The notes under the pieces: generated by a model | Seen by the model: only the letters and a program-made list of their open reading frames with translations | Told to the model about the DNA's origin: nothing | Databases searched by the model: none | Part shown: piece by piece, positions 51,832-60,916 of the stretch | Numbering within the stretch: position 1 is the stretch's first letter | Layout of the letters: every line of letters starts with the position of its first letter | NCBI RefSeq assembly: GCF_005222205.1 | Contig: NZ_CP032349.1 | Location: 1 to 64,000, forward strand | DNA: 64,000 nt | Reading direction: 5' to 3' | Origin: Azospirillum brasilense | GTDB lineage: Bacteria > Pseudomonadota > Alphaproteobacteria > Azospirillales > Azospirillaceae | Made by a program: the position numbers and the translations under genes

Positions 51832-52665
51832 TTAAATTTCATAGGCGAACGGAAGCTCCGTCGCGGTGAAGAACTCGCGGTGGATTTCCTTGCGCAAAGC
51901 GATGAAGTCCGGGCTCGACCGGTCGCGCGGGCGCGGCAGCGCGACCGGCAGCCTCTTGCGGATGGTGCCGGGCCGCGACGACATCACCACCACCTCGTCG
52001 CCGAGGAAGACGGCCTCGTCGATGTCGTGGGTGACGAGGATCATGGTGGTGCGCTGCGCCTCCCAGATGCGCAGGATCTCCTGCTGCATCTGGATCCGGG
52101 TCAGGGCGTCCAGCGCGCCGAACGGCTCGTCCAGCAGCAGCACCCGCGGCTGGTTGACGAGCGCGCGGGCGATGGCCACGCGCTGGGCCATGCCGCCCGA
52201 GAGCTGGTGAGGGTGGGCCTTGGCGAAGCCCTCCAGCCCGACCAGCTCCAGATGCTCCCGCACCCGGCGGGCGACCTCCGCGCTGGGCAGGTTCTTCAGC
52301 CCGAAGGCGATGTTCTGCTCGACCGTCAGCCAGGGCAGCAGACGGTGCTCCTGGAAGATCACTCCACGGTCGAGGCCGGGTCCGCCGATGGCCCGCCCGC
52401 CGAGCGTGACGGTCCCGTCATAGCTGGTCTCCAGCCCGGCGATGATCCGCAGAAGCGTGCTTTTGCCGCAGCCGGAGCTGCCGACGATGCTGACGAAACT
52501 CCCGCCCGGAACGTCGAGCCGGATGTCGCTGAGCGCCTGGACCGTTTCGGTCCTCAGCGCGCCGGTCTTCAGCGTGAAGGTCTTGGACAGCGGGCCGATG
52601 CGCAGGCCGGCGGCCCGGTCGGCGACACGATCGGCGCCCGCCTTGCGGGCAGCGGTGGCAAGCAT
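51832..52665 (-). CDS. Sulfonate/nitrate/taurine ABC transporter ATP-binding protein (SsuB/TauB type)
   Basis: 277 residues from an ATG with GGGGAG upstream. Walker A is GSSGCGKST, Q-loop GVIFQEHRLLPWLTVEQNIAFG, signature LSGGMAQRVAIARALVNQPRVLLLDEPFGALDALTR, and switch LVTHDIDEAVFLGDEVVVMSSRPG. The stretch RGVIFQEHRLLPWLTV is characteristic of the Ssu/Tau group. It pairs with the permease five bases upstream in the operon. Confidence 0.94.
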   Translation of the reverse strand: MLATAARKAGADRVADRAAGLRIGPLSKTFTLKTGALRTETVQALSDIRLDVPGGSFVSIVGSSGCGKSTLLRIIAGLETSYDGTVTLGGRAIGGPGLDRGVIFQEHRLLPWLTVEQNIAFGLKNLPSAEVARRVREHLELVGLEGFAKAHPHQLSGGMAQRVAIARALVNQPRVLLLDEPFGALDALTRIQMQQEILRIWEAQRTTMILVTHDIDEAVFLGDEVVVMSSRPGTIRKRLPVALPRPRDRSSPDFIALRKEIHREFFTATELPFAYEI

Positions 52666-52670
52666 GGCAG

Positions 52671-53543
52671 TCAGCTCCCCGAGAAGGTGGATTTCCAGGT
52701 GATCAGGCGGCGCTCGGCGGCGCGCAGCACGACGTCGAGCAGCTTGCCCATGGCGCCGATGGTGATCATGCCCACCAGAACCTGATCGGTCTGGCTCATC
52801 TGCCGGGCATCCATGATGAGGTAGCCGAGGCCCGACGAGGCGGCGATCAGCTCGGCGGCGACCACGCAGATCCAGGCCACCATCAGCCCGACGCGCAGGC
52901 CGGTCATGATGCTCGGCAGCGCCCCCGGCAGGACGACCTGAAGAATGAAGCGGCGGCGCGTCACCTCCAGCACGCGCGCCAGCTCGACATGGCGGTGGTC
53001 GGTTTGGCGGATGCCGTCGATGGTGTTGACGAGGATGGGGAAGATGGCGCCGAGGAAGATGATGTAGACCTTCCCCGCCTCGCCGATGCCGAACCACAGG
53101 ATGGCCAGCGGAATCCAGGCGATGGGCGGAATCGGCTTGGTCAGCTGGATGATCAGGTCGGTCAGCCGGTCCAGCGTCCGCGACAGGCCGATCCCGATGC
53201 CCAGCGGCAGGCCGACCAGCGCGGCGATGGCGAAACCCTCCAGAACGCGCCGCAGGCTGACGCCCAGATGGCGGAACAGGTCGCCGCTGGCCGCCAGATC
53301 GACGAAGGCCTTGCCCACCCTGGTCGGCGGCGGCAGCAGGATGGGACGGATGTAGCCCAGCTCGAACGCGGCCTGCCACGCCGCCAGCAGCGCCACGGGA
53401 AGCGCCACATACAGCGCCGCCCGCCCCAGCGCACCCGGCAGGCCGCGCAGCAGGGCGCCAGGACGGAAAGGCGGACGCCACGCCCCCGCCCTGCCCCCGG
53501 CCCGGTGCGCCGGAGGCGCGTCGGAAGCCAGTTCGGCGCTCAT
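52671..53543 (-). CDS. Sulfonate/taurine ABC transporter permease (SsuC/TauC type)
   Basis: 290 residues. Helices include YVALPVALLAAWQAAFELGYI and the conserved LIIQLTKPIPPIAWIPLAILWFGIGEAGKVYIIFLGAIFPILVNTIDG. The coupling loop reads LARVLEVTRRRFILQVVLPGALPSIMTGLRVGL and AAELIAASSGLGYLIMDARQ follows. The start overlaps the end of the binding-protein gene by four bases. Confidence 0.94.
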   Translation of the reverse strand: MSAELASDAPPAHRAGGRAGAWRPPFRPGALLRGLPGALGRAALYVALPVALLAAWQAAFELGYIRPILLPPPTRVGKAFVDLAASGDLFRHLGVSLRRVLEGFAIAALVGLPLGIGIGLSRTLDRLTDLIIQLTKPIPPIAWIPLAILWFGIGEAGKVYIIFLGAIFPILVNTIDGIRQTDHRHVELARVLEVTRRRFILQVVLPGALPSIMTGLRVGLMVAWICVVAAELIAASSGLGYLIMDARQMSQTDQVLVGMITIGAMGKLLDVVLRAAERRLITWKSTFSGS

Positions 53544-54520
53544 TTCAGCCCCGCCTCGTCCGCCGGCTTGCGGTTGAAGAAGGCGTCCACGTCCACCGCG
53601 GTCTTGATGAGGCCGTGGGCGCGCATGAACTGTTCGGTCTTCTTGACCTCCGCCACATCGTCGTCGTGGATGGCCGGGTCGTAATTCATGCGCTGCAGGA
53701 CCTGGACCAGCAGGTCGGGGGCCAGGTTGACGTCGCCACTGATGAGCTCGGCGGCCTCCTTGGGATTGGCGGTGATGAACTCCGAAGCGCGCTTGTACGC
53801 CGTCAGCAGCGCCTTCGCCTGTTCGGGCCGGGTCTTCAGAAAGCCGTTGTCGGCGACGATCAGCAGCAGCCCCTTCTTGATGCCGGTGCCGTCGGCCAGC
53901 ACACGGACTGCCTTCTGCGATTCGAAGCGGGTCAGGATCGGCTCCCACACCGCGCCGGCGTCGATGGTGCCGGCGACGATGGCCGGCGGGATCTCCGCCA
54001 CCGGCAGGTTGATCAGCTCGACGTCGTTGAGCGTCAAGCCGCCCTGTTCAAGAACCAAGGCCAGCAGATGGTGGGCGTAGGACCCCTTGGTCACCGCCAC
54101 CTTCCGGCCCTTCAGCTCCTTCGGCACGGCGATGGGGGAGTTGCCGCCGACGATGACCGCCAGACTCTTCGGGCCGTCGGAAGTCAGCGCGATGGCGCTG
54201 GTGTCGAGCCCCGCCGCCTTGCCGACGAGGGCCGGGGTGTCGCCGACGAAGCCCACATCCTGCTGTCCGGCGGCGAAGGATTCGTTGATCGGGGGACCGG
54301 CGGGGAAGAGCGACCACTTGACGGCGGCGTTCGGCGCCACCTTGGCCAGTTCCTCGTCCAGCCACTTCTTCTGCTTGGCGACGAACAGGGGGGCATAAAG
54401 GGGAAAGGGCTGCGCGGCGATGCGCAGATCGTCGGCGGCGGCTGAGGTGGTGGCGGTTCCGGCCAGCCCGAGGCCGATGGCGGCCGCGACGGCCAAGGCG
54501 AGAAATCTGGAAACGGCCAT
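53540..54520 (-). CDS. Sulfonate-type ABC transporter substrate-binding protein
   Basis: 326 residues. A Sec signal (FLALAVAAAIGLGLAGTATTSAAADD) precedes a TauA/SsuA-type domain: DLRIAAQPFPLYAPLFVAKQKKWLDEELAK, ESFAAGQQDVGFVGDTPALVGKAAG, ELKGRKVAVTKGSYAHHLLALVLEQGGL and AGTIDAGAVWEPILTRFE. It is the first gene of a four-gene minus-strand operon ending with the dioxygenase at 50900-51808. The ligand is probably a sulfonate or sulfate ester. Confidence 0.92.
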   Translation of the reverse strand: MAVSRFLALAVAAAIGLGLAGTATTSAAADDLRIAAQPFPLYAPLFVAKQKKWLDEELAKVAPNAAVKWSLFPAGPPINESFAAGQQDVGFVGDTPALVGKAAGLDTSAIALTSDGPKSLAVIVGGNSPIAVPKELKGRKVAVTKGSYAHHLLALVLEQGGLTLNDVELINLPVAEIPPAIVAGTIDAGAVWEPILTRFESQKAVRVLADGTGIKKGLLLIVADNGFLKTRPEQAKALLTAYKRASEFITANPKEAAELISGDVNLAPDLLVQVLQRMNYDPAIHDDDVAEVKKTEQFMRAHGLIKTAVDVDAFFNRKPADEAGLK

Positions 54521-54840
54521 GGTCGATACCTCGCTTCATGCTCGGATTTTTGGGATCGGATTTATGGGAGTCAGGGGCTCTGGCTTGGCTGCGCGTTGCC
54601 GGTTCCCGGATCGGCCCATTTCCCTATTCAGAATATGGATGTTCGTATTTCATTTAACACGTTCGAATGTCAATACGCCCTCGCATTATGGGCGACTGAA
54701 AAGTGTTATTTTTTACAAAAGAGCGAAATTGGCTTCGTCGTTTGATCCATATCAACGAATTCGACGGTATTTGCCTAGTTGATTAGTAGCCTTATCCGAG
54801 CGGGCGCTCCGCTCCGCTGCCTTGGCCGAAGGACGATCCG
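54521..54840. promoter_or_regulatory. Divergent promoter region between two sulfur operons
   Basis: About 320 bases separate the leftward sulfonate transporter and the rightward TauD-like gene. The middle (54620-54790) is A+T rich and presumably holds both promoters. It contains the FNR-type box at 54742-54755. Confidence 0.6.
54742..54755. promoter_or_regulatory. Perfect FNR/Anr/FixK-type box
   Basis: TTGATCCATATCAA matches the consensus TTGAT-N4-ATCAA exactly. It lies 85 bases before the TauD-like gene at 54841. Proteins of the FNR/FixK family bind such sites in response to low oxygen. Binding here is predicted only. Confidence 0.65.
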
Positions 54841-55710
54841 ATGACGACGAAGACACCTCATGAAGACGGCTTCCGCCACTTCACGCTGACGCCCTACAAC
54901 CCCTTCATCGGCGCCGTGGTGGACGAAATCGACCTGAGGGAGACCACCGGCGAGGAGGTCCGCGCCGACCTGCGCCGGGCGCTGGCCAAGCATGGCGTGC
55001 TGTTCTTCCGCGGCCAGACGCTGACCCCGGAGCAGCAGGTCGACGTCGCCCGGATCTTCGGCGATCCCGACAAGGCCAAGGCCTATTTCAAGCGCCACGA
55101 CTCGAACCGGCTCGTCGAGCTGATCGAGTTCACGCCGGGGCAGCCGGGCTACGGCACCGATCAGTGGCACGCCGACATCACCTTTTCCGCCAACCCGCCC
55201 ACCGGCACGGTCCTGCACGCGCGCGACGTGCCGTCCGTCGGCGGCGACACCGCCTGGGCCAGCGGAACCTACGTCTACGACCGCCTCGACCCGGCCTTGC
55301 GCGCCTATTTGGAAACGCTGGAGGCGGTGCACAGCATCGAGCACAGCGGCTGGCCCGAGTGGTTCCGCACCCAGCCCAACGGCGAGGAGCTGTACCGTCA
55401 GGCCCGCGCCGAGCATCTGCCGGTGGTGCACAAGGTCGTCCAGACCCATCCGGTCACGGGCCGCAAGCTGGTCTATGTCAGCCCGAACTTCACCCTGCGC
55501 ATCCGCGGCCTGTCGCGCCAGCAAAGCGACGCGCTGCTGACCTTCCTGTTCGGGCTGTTCGAGAAGCCCGAAGCCCAGGCGCGCTGGCGCTGGCGGAACG
55601 GCGACGTGGCGATCTGGGACAACCGCGCCACCGTCCATTACGCGGTGACCGACTACACCGAGTACCGCCTGCTCCACCAGGTCACCTTCGGCGAGGATAA
55701 GGCCTTCTGA
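54841..55710 (+). CDS. TauD/TfdA family dioxygenase, second copy
   Basis: 289 residues. The iron site is in TDQWHADITFSANPPTG (His110, Asp112) and IWDNRATVHYAVTDYTEYRLLHQVTFG (His266, with Arg276 for 2-oxoglutarate). The N-terminus reads FTLTPYNPFIGAVVDEIDLRETTGEEVRADLRRALAKHGVLFFRGQ. The protein is clearly distinct from the other two TauD-like proteins here. It stands first in a plus-strand pair with a nitroreductase gene; the substrate is unknown. Confidence 0.9.
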   Translation: MTTKTPHEDGFRHFTLTPYNPFIGAVVDEIDLRETTGEEVRADLRRALAKHGVLFFRGQTLTPEQQVDVARIFGDPDKAKAYFKRHDSNRLVELIEFTPGQPGYGTDQWHADITFSANPPTGTVLHARDVPSVGGDTAWASGTYVYDRLDPALRAYLETLEAVHSIEHSGWPEWFRTQPNGEELYRQARAEHLPVVHKVVQTHPVTGRKLVYVSPNFTLRIRGLSRQQSDALLTFLFGLFEKPEAQARWRWRNGDVAIWDNRATVHYAVTDYTEYRLLHQVTFGEDKAF

Positions 55711-55837
55711 GCGGGTGACCGGCTTTCGCAATGCATCGGTAACCGTGAATTTTGTGTTTGGCGGGTGCGGCTTGGGCAATCCGGGGGACCGGTTTTCTCG
55801 ACCGTCGACCGTCGCCGTTCCGCCGGAGAAGAGAGCC

Positions 55838-56422
55838 ATGCCCGTTCGTGAACGCCGTCGTCCCGACCACGGCATCGACCCGTTGTTCGTGAACCGCTGG
55901 TCGCCGCGCGCCTACACCGGGGAGGAAATCCCGGACGCCATTCTGGAGCAGGGTTTCGAGGCGGCACGCTGGGCGCCATCCGCCCGCAACGCCCAGCCCT
56001 GGCGCTTCATCCACAGCAAACGCCAGTCCGCGTCGTGGGCGGCCGTCTTCGGCCTGCTGAACGAGCGCAACCGGCTGTGGGCGGACAAGGCGTCAGCCCT
56101 GATCGCGGTTCTCTCCAAGACGACCTACGACGACGGATCACCAAACCACACCCATTCCTTCGACGCCGGAGCGGCATGGGCCAACCTCGCGCACCAACTG
56201 TTCCTGGCCGGTTGGCACACCCGCGCCATCGGTGGATTCGACCGTGCCGCGGCGGGCGACGTGCTCGGTGTGCCGGAGGGGGTCACCGTGGAGATCCTCA
56301 TCGCCGTTGGACGGCAAGGGGCCGCCGATGCGCTGCCCGAGGAGTTCCAGCGGCACGAGACGCCGAGCGACCGCCACCCGCTGACCGCCTTCGTGTCCGA
56401 GGGCGCTTACCGCATGGAGTGA
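55838..56422 (+). CDS. Nitroreductase-family FMN oxidoreductase
   Basis: 194 residues from the ATG at 55838, behind GGAGAAGAGAG. The FMN-binding pattern is clear: FVNRWSPRAYTGEEIPDAILEQGFEAARWAPSARNAQPWRFI, then AWANLAHQLFLAGWHTRAIGGFD and the C-terminal TVEILIAVGRQG. Nitroreductase-fold enzymes reduce nitro groups, quinones or flavins with NAD(P)H. Placement between two TauD-linked loci suggests flavin or thiol redox work in organosulfur use, but this is inferred from position only. Confidence 0.88.
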   Translation: MPVRERRRPDHGIDPLFVNRWSPRAYTGEEIPDAILEQGFEAARWAPSARNAQPWRFIHSKRQSASWAAVFGLLNERNRLWADKASALIAVLSKTTYDDGSPNHTHSFDAGAAWANLAHQLFLAGWHTRAIGGFDRAAAGDVLGVPEGVTVEILIAVGRQGAADALPEEFQRHETPSDRHPLTAFVSEGAYRME

Positions 56423-56618
56423 CGCTCCCTTCCGTGAAGAGAGGCGCATCGACGCTCCCTTCACTCCGGCAAAATTAAACATTTCTATTTTGTTTATAAT
56501 GAAAAATAATGCACAAATCTGTCATCTGGAATGTTGCTTATTTCCCTTCTTAACATGTAGAGTTTTCCCACCGGCGGACGACCGCGCCGCCGGGTGAAGA
56601 CGGGGGAGATACGCCACC

Positions 56619-57620
56619 ATGAAGCAGTTCCTGCCTTCCATCGCCCTGTTCGCGCTGGCCACCCTGGCGCCCCTCTCCGCCGAGGCCGCGGGCAAGATCG
56701 TCGTCGCCTACCAGACCGACGCGCTGCCGTCGTCGGTGGCCATCGCCAACGGCGACTTCGCCAAGGCGACCGGCAGCGAGATCGACTTCCGCAAGTTCAA
56801 TTCGGGCGCCGACATCTTCGCCGCCATCGCCGCGGGCGACGTCCAGGTCGGCTATGTCGGCTCCAGCCCCTTCGCCGCCGCGGTCAGCCGCGGGCTGGAT
56901 GTGAAGGCCTTCTACCTCGCCAGCTCCTCCGGCACCGACGAGGCGCTGGTGGTCCGCAACGGCTCCGGAATCGAGAAGCCCGCCGACCTGAAGGGCAAGA
57001 AGCTGGCCGCCGCCCCGGTCTCGACCGATCATTACCAGCTCCTCGCCGTGCTGAAGCAGGAGAAGCTGAGCGAGCGCGACGCCCAGGTCTTCGCCATCCC
57101 GCAGCCCGACATCGTCGCGGCCTGGAACCGCGGCGACCTGGACGGCGCCTTCGTCTGGGACCCGGCGCTGACTGAGTTGAAGAAGACCGGCAAGGTTCTG
57201 CTGACCTCCCGGCAGGTGGCCGACCGCGGCGCCCCGACCTTCACCGCCTGGGTCGCCACCGCCGCCTTCGCCAAGGAGAATCCAGCCTTCCTGAAGAGCT
57301 TCGCCGGGGTGGTGGAGCGCTACAGCGTCTCCTTCCGCGACGACAAGGCGGCCTGGGGGCCGGACTCGCCGAATGCCAAGGCGCTGGCCGGGCTTCTCGG
57401 CGGCACGCCGTCCGATCAGGCCGCCGCGCTGAACAACCTGTCGCTGATCCCGGCCAAGCAGCAGGCCACCAAGGACTGGCTGGACGGCGGCGAGCACAGC
57501 GGCACCGCCCGAATCCTGAAGGAAACCGCCGAGTTCCTGAAGGAGCAGAAGAAGGTCTCCACCGTGCTGCCCAGCTACGGCGGCTTCGTCACGGCGGATT
57601 ACGTCAAGGCCCTGCCCTGA
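56619..57620 (+). CDS. tauA: Taurine ABC transporter substrate-binding protein
   Basis: 333 residues with signal MKQFLPSIALFALATLAPLSAEAAGK. The TauA pattern includes IVVAYQTDALPSSVAIANGDFAKATGSEIDFRKFNSGADIFAAIAAGDVQVGYVGSSPFAAAVSRGLD, VSTDHYQLLAVLKQEKLSERDAQVFAIPQPDIVAAWNRGDLDGAFVWDPAL and APTFTAWVATAAF. It begins a five-gene plus-strand operon (tauABC, sulfatase, TauD). The upstream region (56470-56560) is A+T rich. Taurine or a related sulfonate/sulfate ester is the probable ligand. Confidence 0.9.
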   Translation: MKQFLPSIALFALATLAPLSAEAAGKIVVAYQTDALPSSVAIANGDFAKATGSEIDFRKFNSGADIFAAIAAGDVQVGYVGSSPFAAAVSRGLDVKAFYLASSSGTDEALVVRNGSGIEKPADLKGKKLAAAPVSTDHYQLLAVLKQEKLSERDAQVFAIPQPDIVAAWNRGDLDGAFVWDPALTELKKTGKVLLTSRQVADRGAPTFTAWVATAAFAKENPAFLKSFAGVVERYSVSFRDDKAAWGPDSPNAKALAGLLGGTPSDQAAALNNLSLIPAKQQATKDWLDGGEHSGTARILKETAEFLKEQKKVSTVLPSYGGFVTADYVKALP

Positions 57621-57645
57621 CGCGCGGCCGGACGGGAGGTGCGTC

Positions 57646-58449
57646 ATGCTCCGGGTGCAGAACGCCAGCGTGTTCTTTCCAGGCCGTGACGGCGGGGTGA
57701 TCCACGCGCTGGACCGCGCGTCGCTGGACATCGACGCCAACAGCGTCGTCGTCGCGCTGGGCGCGTCGGGCTGCGGCAAGTCCACGCTGCTGAACGCCAT
57801 CGCCGGCTTCCTTCCCCTGTCGGACGGCAGCATCACGCTGGATGGCCGGCCGGTGGAGCGCCCCGGCGCCGACCGCGGCGTGGTGTTCCAGAAGGACACG
57901 CTGCTGCCCTGGAAGAGCGTGCTGGACAATGTGGCGCTCGGCCTCGATTTCGCCGGCCTCCCCCTGCGGGAGCGGCGGGACCGCGCCGCGGAGCTGCTGC
58001 GCCTCGTCGGGCTGGAGGGCTTCGCCAAATCGGCCCCTCACGAGCTGTCCGGCGGCATGCGCCAGCGCGTCGGCATCGCCCGCGCGCTGGCCACCGACCC
58101 GAAGATCCTGCTGATGGACGAGCCGTTCGGCGCGCTCGACAGCCTGACGCGGGAGCAGATGCAGGAGCTGCTGGTGGACGTCTGGGCGCGCACCGGCAAG
58201 CGCATCTTCTTCATCACCCACTCCATCGAGGAGGCGCTGTTCCTCGGCACGACGGTGGTGGTGATGTCGCCGCGCCCCGGCCGGATCGTCGCCCGCTTCG
58301 ACCTCGATTTCGTCCGGCGCTTCGCCGCCGAGCGGGACGTGCGCGCCATCCTGTCCGACCCGGAGTTCGGGGACCTGCACAACCGCATCCGCGATCTCGT
58401 CCACCGCCCCCACCACGCGGCGGCCCACCGCGGGGAGACGCTGCAATGA
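57646..58449 (+). CDS. tauB: Taurine ABC transporter ATP-binding protein
   Basis: 267 residues. Walker A is GASGCGKST, then DGRPVERPGADRGVVFQKDTLLPWKSVLDNVALGL, signature LSGGMRQRVGIARALATDPKILLMDEPFGALDSLTREQMQELLVDVW and ITHSIEEALFLGTTVVVMSPRPG. The GADRGVVFQKDxLLPW block is typical of TauB. The next gene overlaps by four bases. Confidence 0.93.
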   Translation: MLRVQNASVFFPGRDGGVIHALDRASLDIDANSVVVALGASGCGKSTLLNAIAGFLPLSDGSITLDGRPVERPGADRGVVFQKDTLLPWKSVLDNVALGLDFAGLPLRERRDRAAELLRLVGLEGFAKSAPHELSGGMRQRVGIARALATDPKILLMDEPFGALDSLTREQMQELLVDVWARTGKRIFFITHSIEEALFLGTTVVVMSPRPGRIVARFDLDFVRRFAAERDVRAILSDPEFGDLHNRIRDLVHRPHHAAAHRGETLQ

Positions 58450-59300
58450 CCGACGCCGCCCGCACGACCGCCGGCCCCCTGGCCGAAACCGCCGCCCGGC
58501 CCCGGACCGTCGCCCTGCGGCCCTTCGGGCTGGACGGCGCGCGGACCGGTCCGATCAGCGCGGTCACCGGCCTCCTGCTGATCGCGGTCTGGTTCCTGGT
58601 GTCGCACTACCGGCTGGTGACGCCGCTGTTCCTGCCCGCACCGGGGGAGGTGGCCGCCCAGTTCCTCGCCATCCTGGAGGACGGCTACGCCGGCGCCACG
58701 CTTGGGGAGCATGTGTCGGCCAGCCTGCTGCGCATCCTCGCCGCGGCGCTGATCGCGGCGTCGCTGGGCATCCCGCTGGGGCTGGCGATGGGGCTGAACC
58801 GCTGGGCCAAGGGCGTTCTCGACACCCCCATCGAGTTCTACTGGCCGCTGCCGCCGCTGGCCTATCTGCCGCTGATGATCATCTGGCTGGGCATCGGGGA
58901 GGTGTCGAAGATCGCCCTGCTGACGCTGGCGATGTTCGCCCCGATCTGCCTGTCGGCCCAGGCCGGCGTGCGGTCGCTGCCCATCGAGCGGGTCAACGCC
59001 GCCCTGTCGCTGGGGGCCACGCGCTGGCAGCTCTTCCGCGCCATCGTGCTGCCCAGCGCCCTGCCGGAGATCCTGACCGGCCTGCGCATCGCCATCGGCG
59101 TCGGCTGGAGCACGCTGGTCGCCGCGGAGCTGATCGCGGCGACGCGCGGCATCGGCTTCATGATCATGTCCGCCTCGCATTTCCTGGCCACCGACGTCGT
59201 GTTCGTCGGCATCGGCATCATCGCCGCCTGGGCCTTCGCCTTCTCCTACGGGATGCGCCTGCTGGAATCCTGGCTGGTGCCCTGGAAGGGCAAGACCTGA
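58446..59300 (+). CDS. tauC: Taurine ABC transporter permease
   Basis: 284 residues. It reads FLVSHYRLVTPLFLPAPGEVAAQFLAILEDGYAGATLGEHVSASLLRILAAALIAASLGIPLGLAMG, EFYWPLPPLAYLPLMIIWLGIGEVSKIALLTLAMFAPICLSAQAGV and the coupling loop LSLGATRWQLFRAIVLPSALPEILTGLR, as in TauC. Translation is coupled to tauB through ATGA overlap. Confidence 0.93.
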   Translation: MTDAARTTAGPLAETAARPRTVALRPFGLDGARTGPISAVTGLLLIAVWFLVSHYRLVTPLFLPAPGEVAAQFLAILEDGYAGATLGEHVSASLLRILAAALIAASLGIPLGLAMGLNRWAKGVLDTPIEFYWPLPPLAYLPLMIIWLGIGEVSKIALLTLAMFAPICLSAQAGVRSLPIERVNAALSLGATRWQLFRAIVLPSALPEILTGLRIAIGVGWSTLVAAELIAATRGIGFMIMSASHFLATDVVFVGIGIIAAWAFAFSYGMRLLESWLVPWKGKT

Positions 59301-59328
59301 CGCCCTTCAGAACCGGAGTGCCTTAACC

Positions 59329-60882
59329 GTGCCGCGGCCCCCCAACATCCTGTTCATCATGGCCGACCAGATGGCGGCCCCCGCCCTGCCCTTCCATGGT
59401 CATCCGGTGGTCAAGACGCCGAACCTGTCGCGGCTGGCCGCGGAAGGCGTCGTGTTCGACAACGCCTACTGCAACTATCCGCTCTGCGCGCCGTCGCGCT
59501 TCGCGCTGCTGTCGGGGCGGCTGCCCTCGGCCATCGGCGCCTTCGACAACGCGGCGGAATTCGCCTCCTCCGTGCCGACCTTCGTGCATTACGCCCGCGC
59601 CGCCGGCTACCGCACCTGCCTGTCGGGCAAGATGCATTTCGTCGGCGCCGACCAGCTCCACGGCTTCGAGGAGCGGCTGACCACCGACGTCTATCCCGCC
59701 GATTTCGGCTGGACGCCCGATTGGGGGAACGGGGCGCTGGCCTACGACTGGTCGCATCACATGGCGAGCGTGGTCGAGGCCGGCCCCTGCCACCGCAGCC
59801 TGCAGATCGACTTCGACGAGGAGACCGCGCATCAGGCGGTGCAGAAGATCTACGATTACGGCCGCACCGCAGACGAGGCCCCCTTCCTCCTGGCGGTGTC
59901 CTTCACCCATCCGCACGACCCCTTCAACTGCCTGCCGGAACACTGGGACCTCTACGACCACGCGGAAATCGACCTGCCCTCGGTGCCGCCCATCCCGCCG
60001 GAGCGGCTCGATCCGCACAGCCGGCGGCTCCATTACATGGATGGGCTGCACCGCTACGACCTGACGGAGGAGCGGGTGCGCACCGCCCGCCACGCCTATT
60101 ACGGCTCCATCAGCTATGTGGACGAGCTGGTCGGGCGCCTGCTGACCGCGCTGGAGCGGGCCGGACTGGCCGACGACACCATCGTCGTCTTCACCGGCGA
60201 CCATGGCGAGATGCTGGGCGAGCGGGGCATGTGGTACAAGATGACCTTCTTCGAATGGTCGTCCCGCGTGCCGCTGCTCGTCCACGCTCCGGGACGCTGG
60301 GCGGCGCGCCGGGTGTCGGCCCCGGTGTCGCACGTCGATCTGTTCCCCACCATCCTCGACCTTCTCGACGGGCGGGCGCCGCTGCCGGTCGACCCGTTCG
60401 ACGGCGAAAGCCTGCTGCCCCTGCTCGCCGGTTCGTCGCGCGGCGCCGGCCGCACCATCTTCGCGGAGTATTTGGGAGAAGGGACGCTGAACCCCGCCTT
60501 CATGGTGCGGCGCGGCCGCTACAAATACATCGCCTGCGACGGCGACCCGCCGCAGCTCTACGATCTGGAGGCCGACCCGAAGGAGCTGGTCAACCGCGCC
60601 GGCGCGCGCGATCTCGCCACCATCGAGGCCGATCTGGCCGCATCCGTCGCGCGGCGCTGGAACGCCCCGGCCCTGCGCCGGGCGGTGATCGAAAGCCAGA
60701 ACCGGCGCCTGTTCATCCACAAGGTCCTGCTGACCGGACGGCACACGCCCTGGGATTTCCAGCCCCACCGCAGCGCCGCCACCTCCTACGTCCGCAACTT
60801 CGGCGTGGCGGAGGACACGCTGAAGGCGCTGGCTCGCCTGCCCGCGGCCGAGCCGGTGCCGCCCGATTTCCCGAACGCCTGA
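59329..60882 (+). CDS. betC: Choline-sulfatase (type I sulfatase)
   Basis: 517 residues from a GTG with GGAG upstream. The formylglycine motif is CAPSR (Cys53), in NAYCNYPLCAPSRFALLSGRLPS; metal ligands include MADQ at the N-terminus and TGDHGEMLGERGMW. KMHFVGADQLHGFEERLTTDVYPADFGWTPDW and the C-terminal sulfatase extension are hallmarks of choline-sulfatase, which hydrolyses choline-O-sulfate to choline and sulfate. No signal peptide, so it acts in the cytoplasm. Unlike classical bet operons, it lies behind taurine-type transporter genes, pointing to sulfur acquisition. Confidence 0.88.
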   Translation: MPRPPNILFIMADQMAAPALPFHGHPVVKTPNLSRLAAEGVVFDNAYCNYPLCAPSRFALLSGRLPSAIGAFDNAAEFASSVPTFVHYARAAGYRTCLSGKMHFVGADQLHGFEERLTTDVYPADFGWTPDWGNGALAYDWSHHMASVVEAGPCHRSLQIDFDEETAHQAVQKIYDYGRTADEAPFLLAVSFTHPHDPFNCLPEHWDLYDHAEIDLPSVPPIPPERLDPHSRRLHYMDGLHRYDLTEERVRTARHAYYGSISYVDELVGRLLTALERAGLADDTIVVFTGDHGEMLGERGMWYKMTFFEWSSRVPLLVHAPGRWAARRVSAPVSHVDLFPTILDLLDGRAPLPVDPFDGESLLPLLAGSSRGAGRTIFAEYLGEGTLNPAFMVRRGRYKYIACDGDPPQLYDLEADPKELVNRAGARDLATIEADLAASVARRWNAPALRRAVIESQNRRLFIHKVLLTGRHTPWDFQPHRSAATSYVRNFGVAEDTLKALARLPAAEPVPPDFPNA

Positions 60883-60916
60883 TCGGAAGACCACACACCG
60901 TCCATAGGGATCCGCC

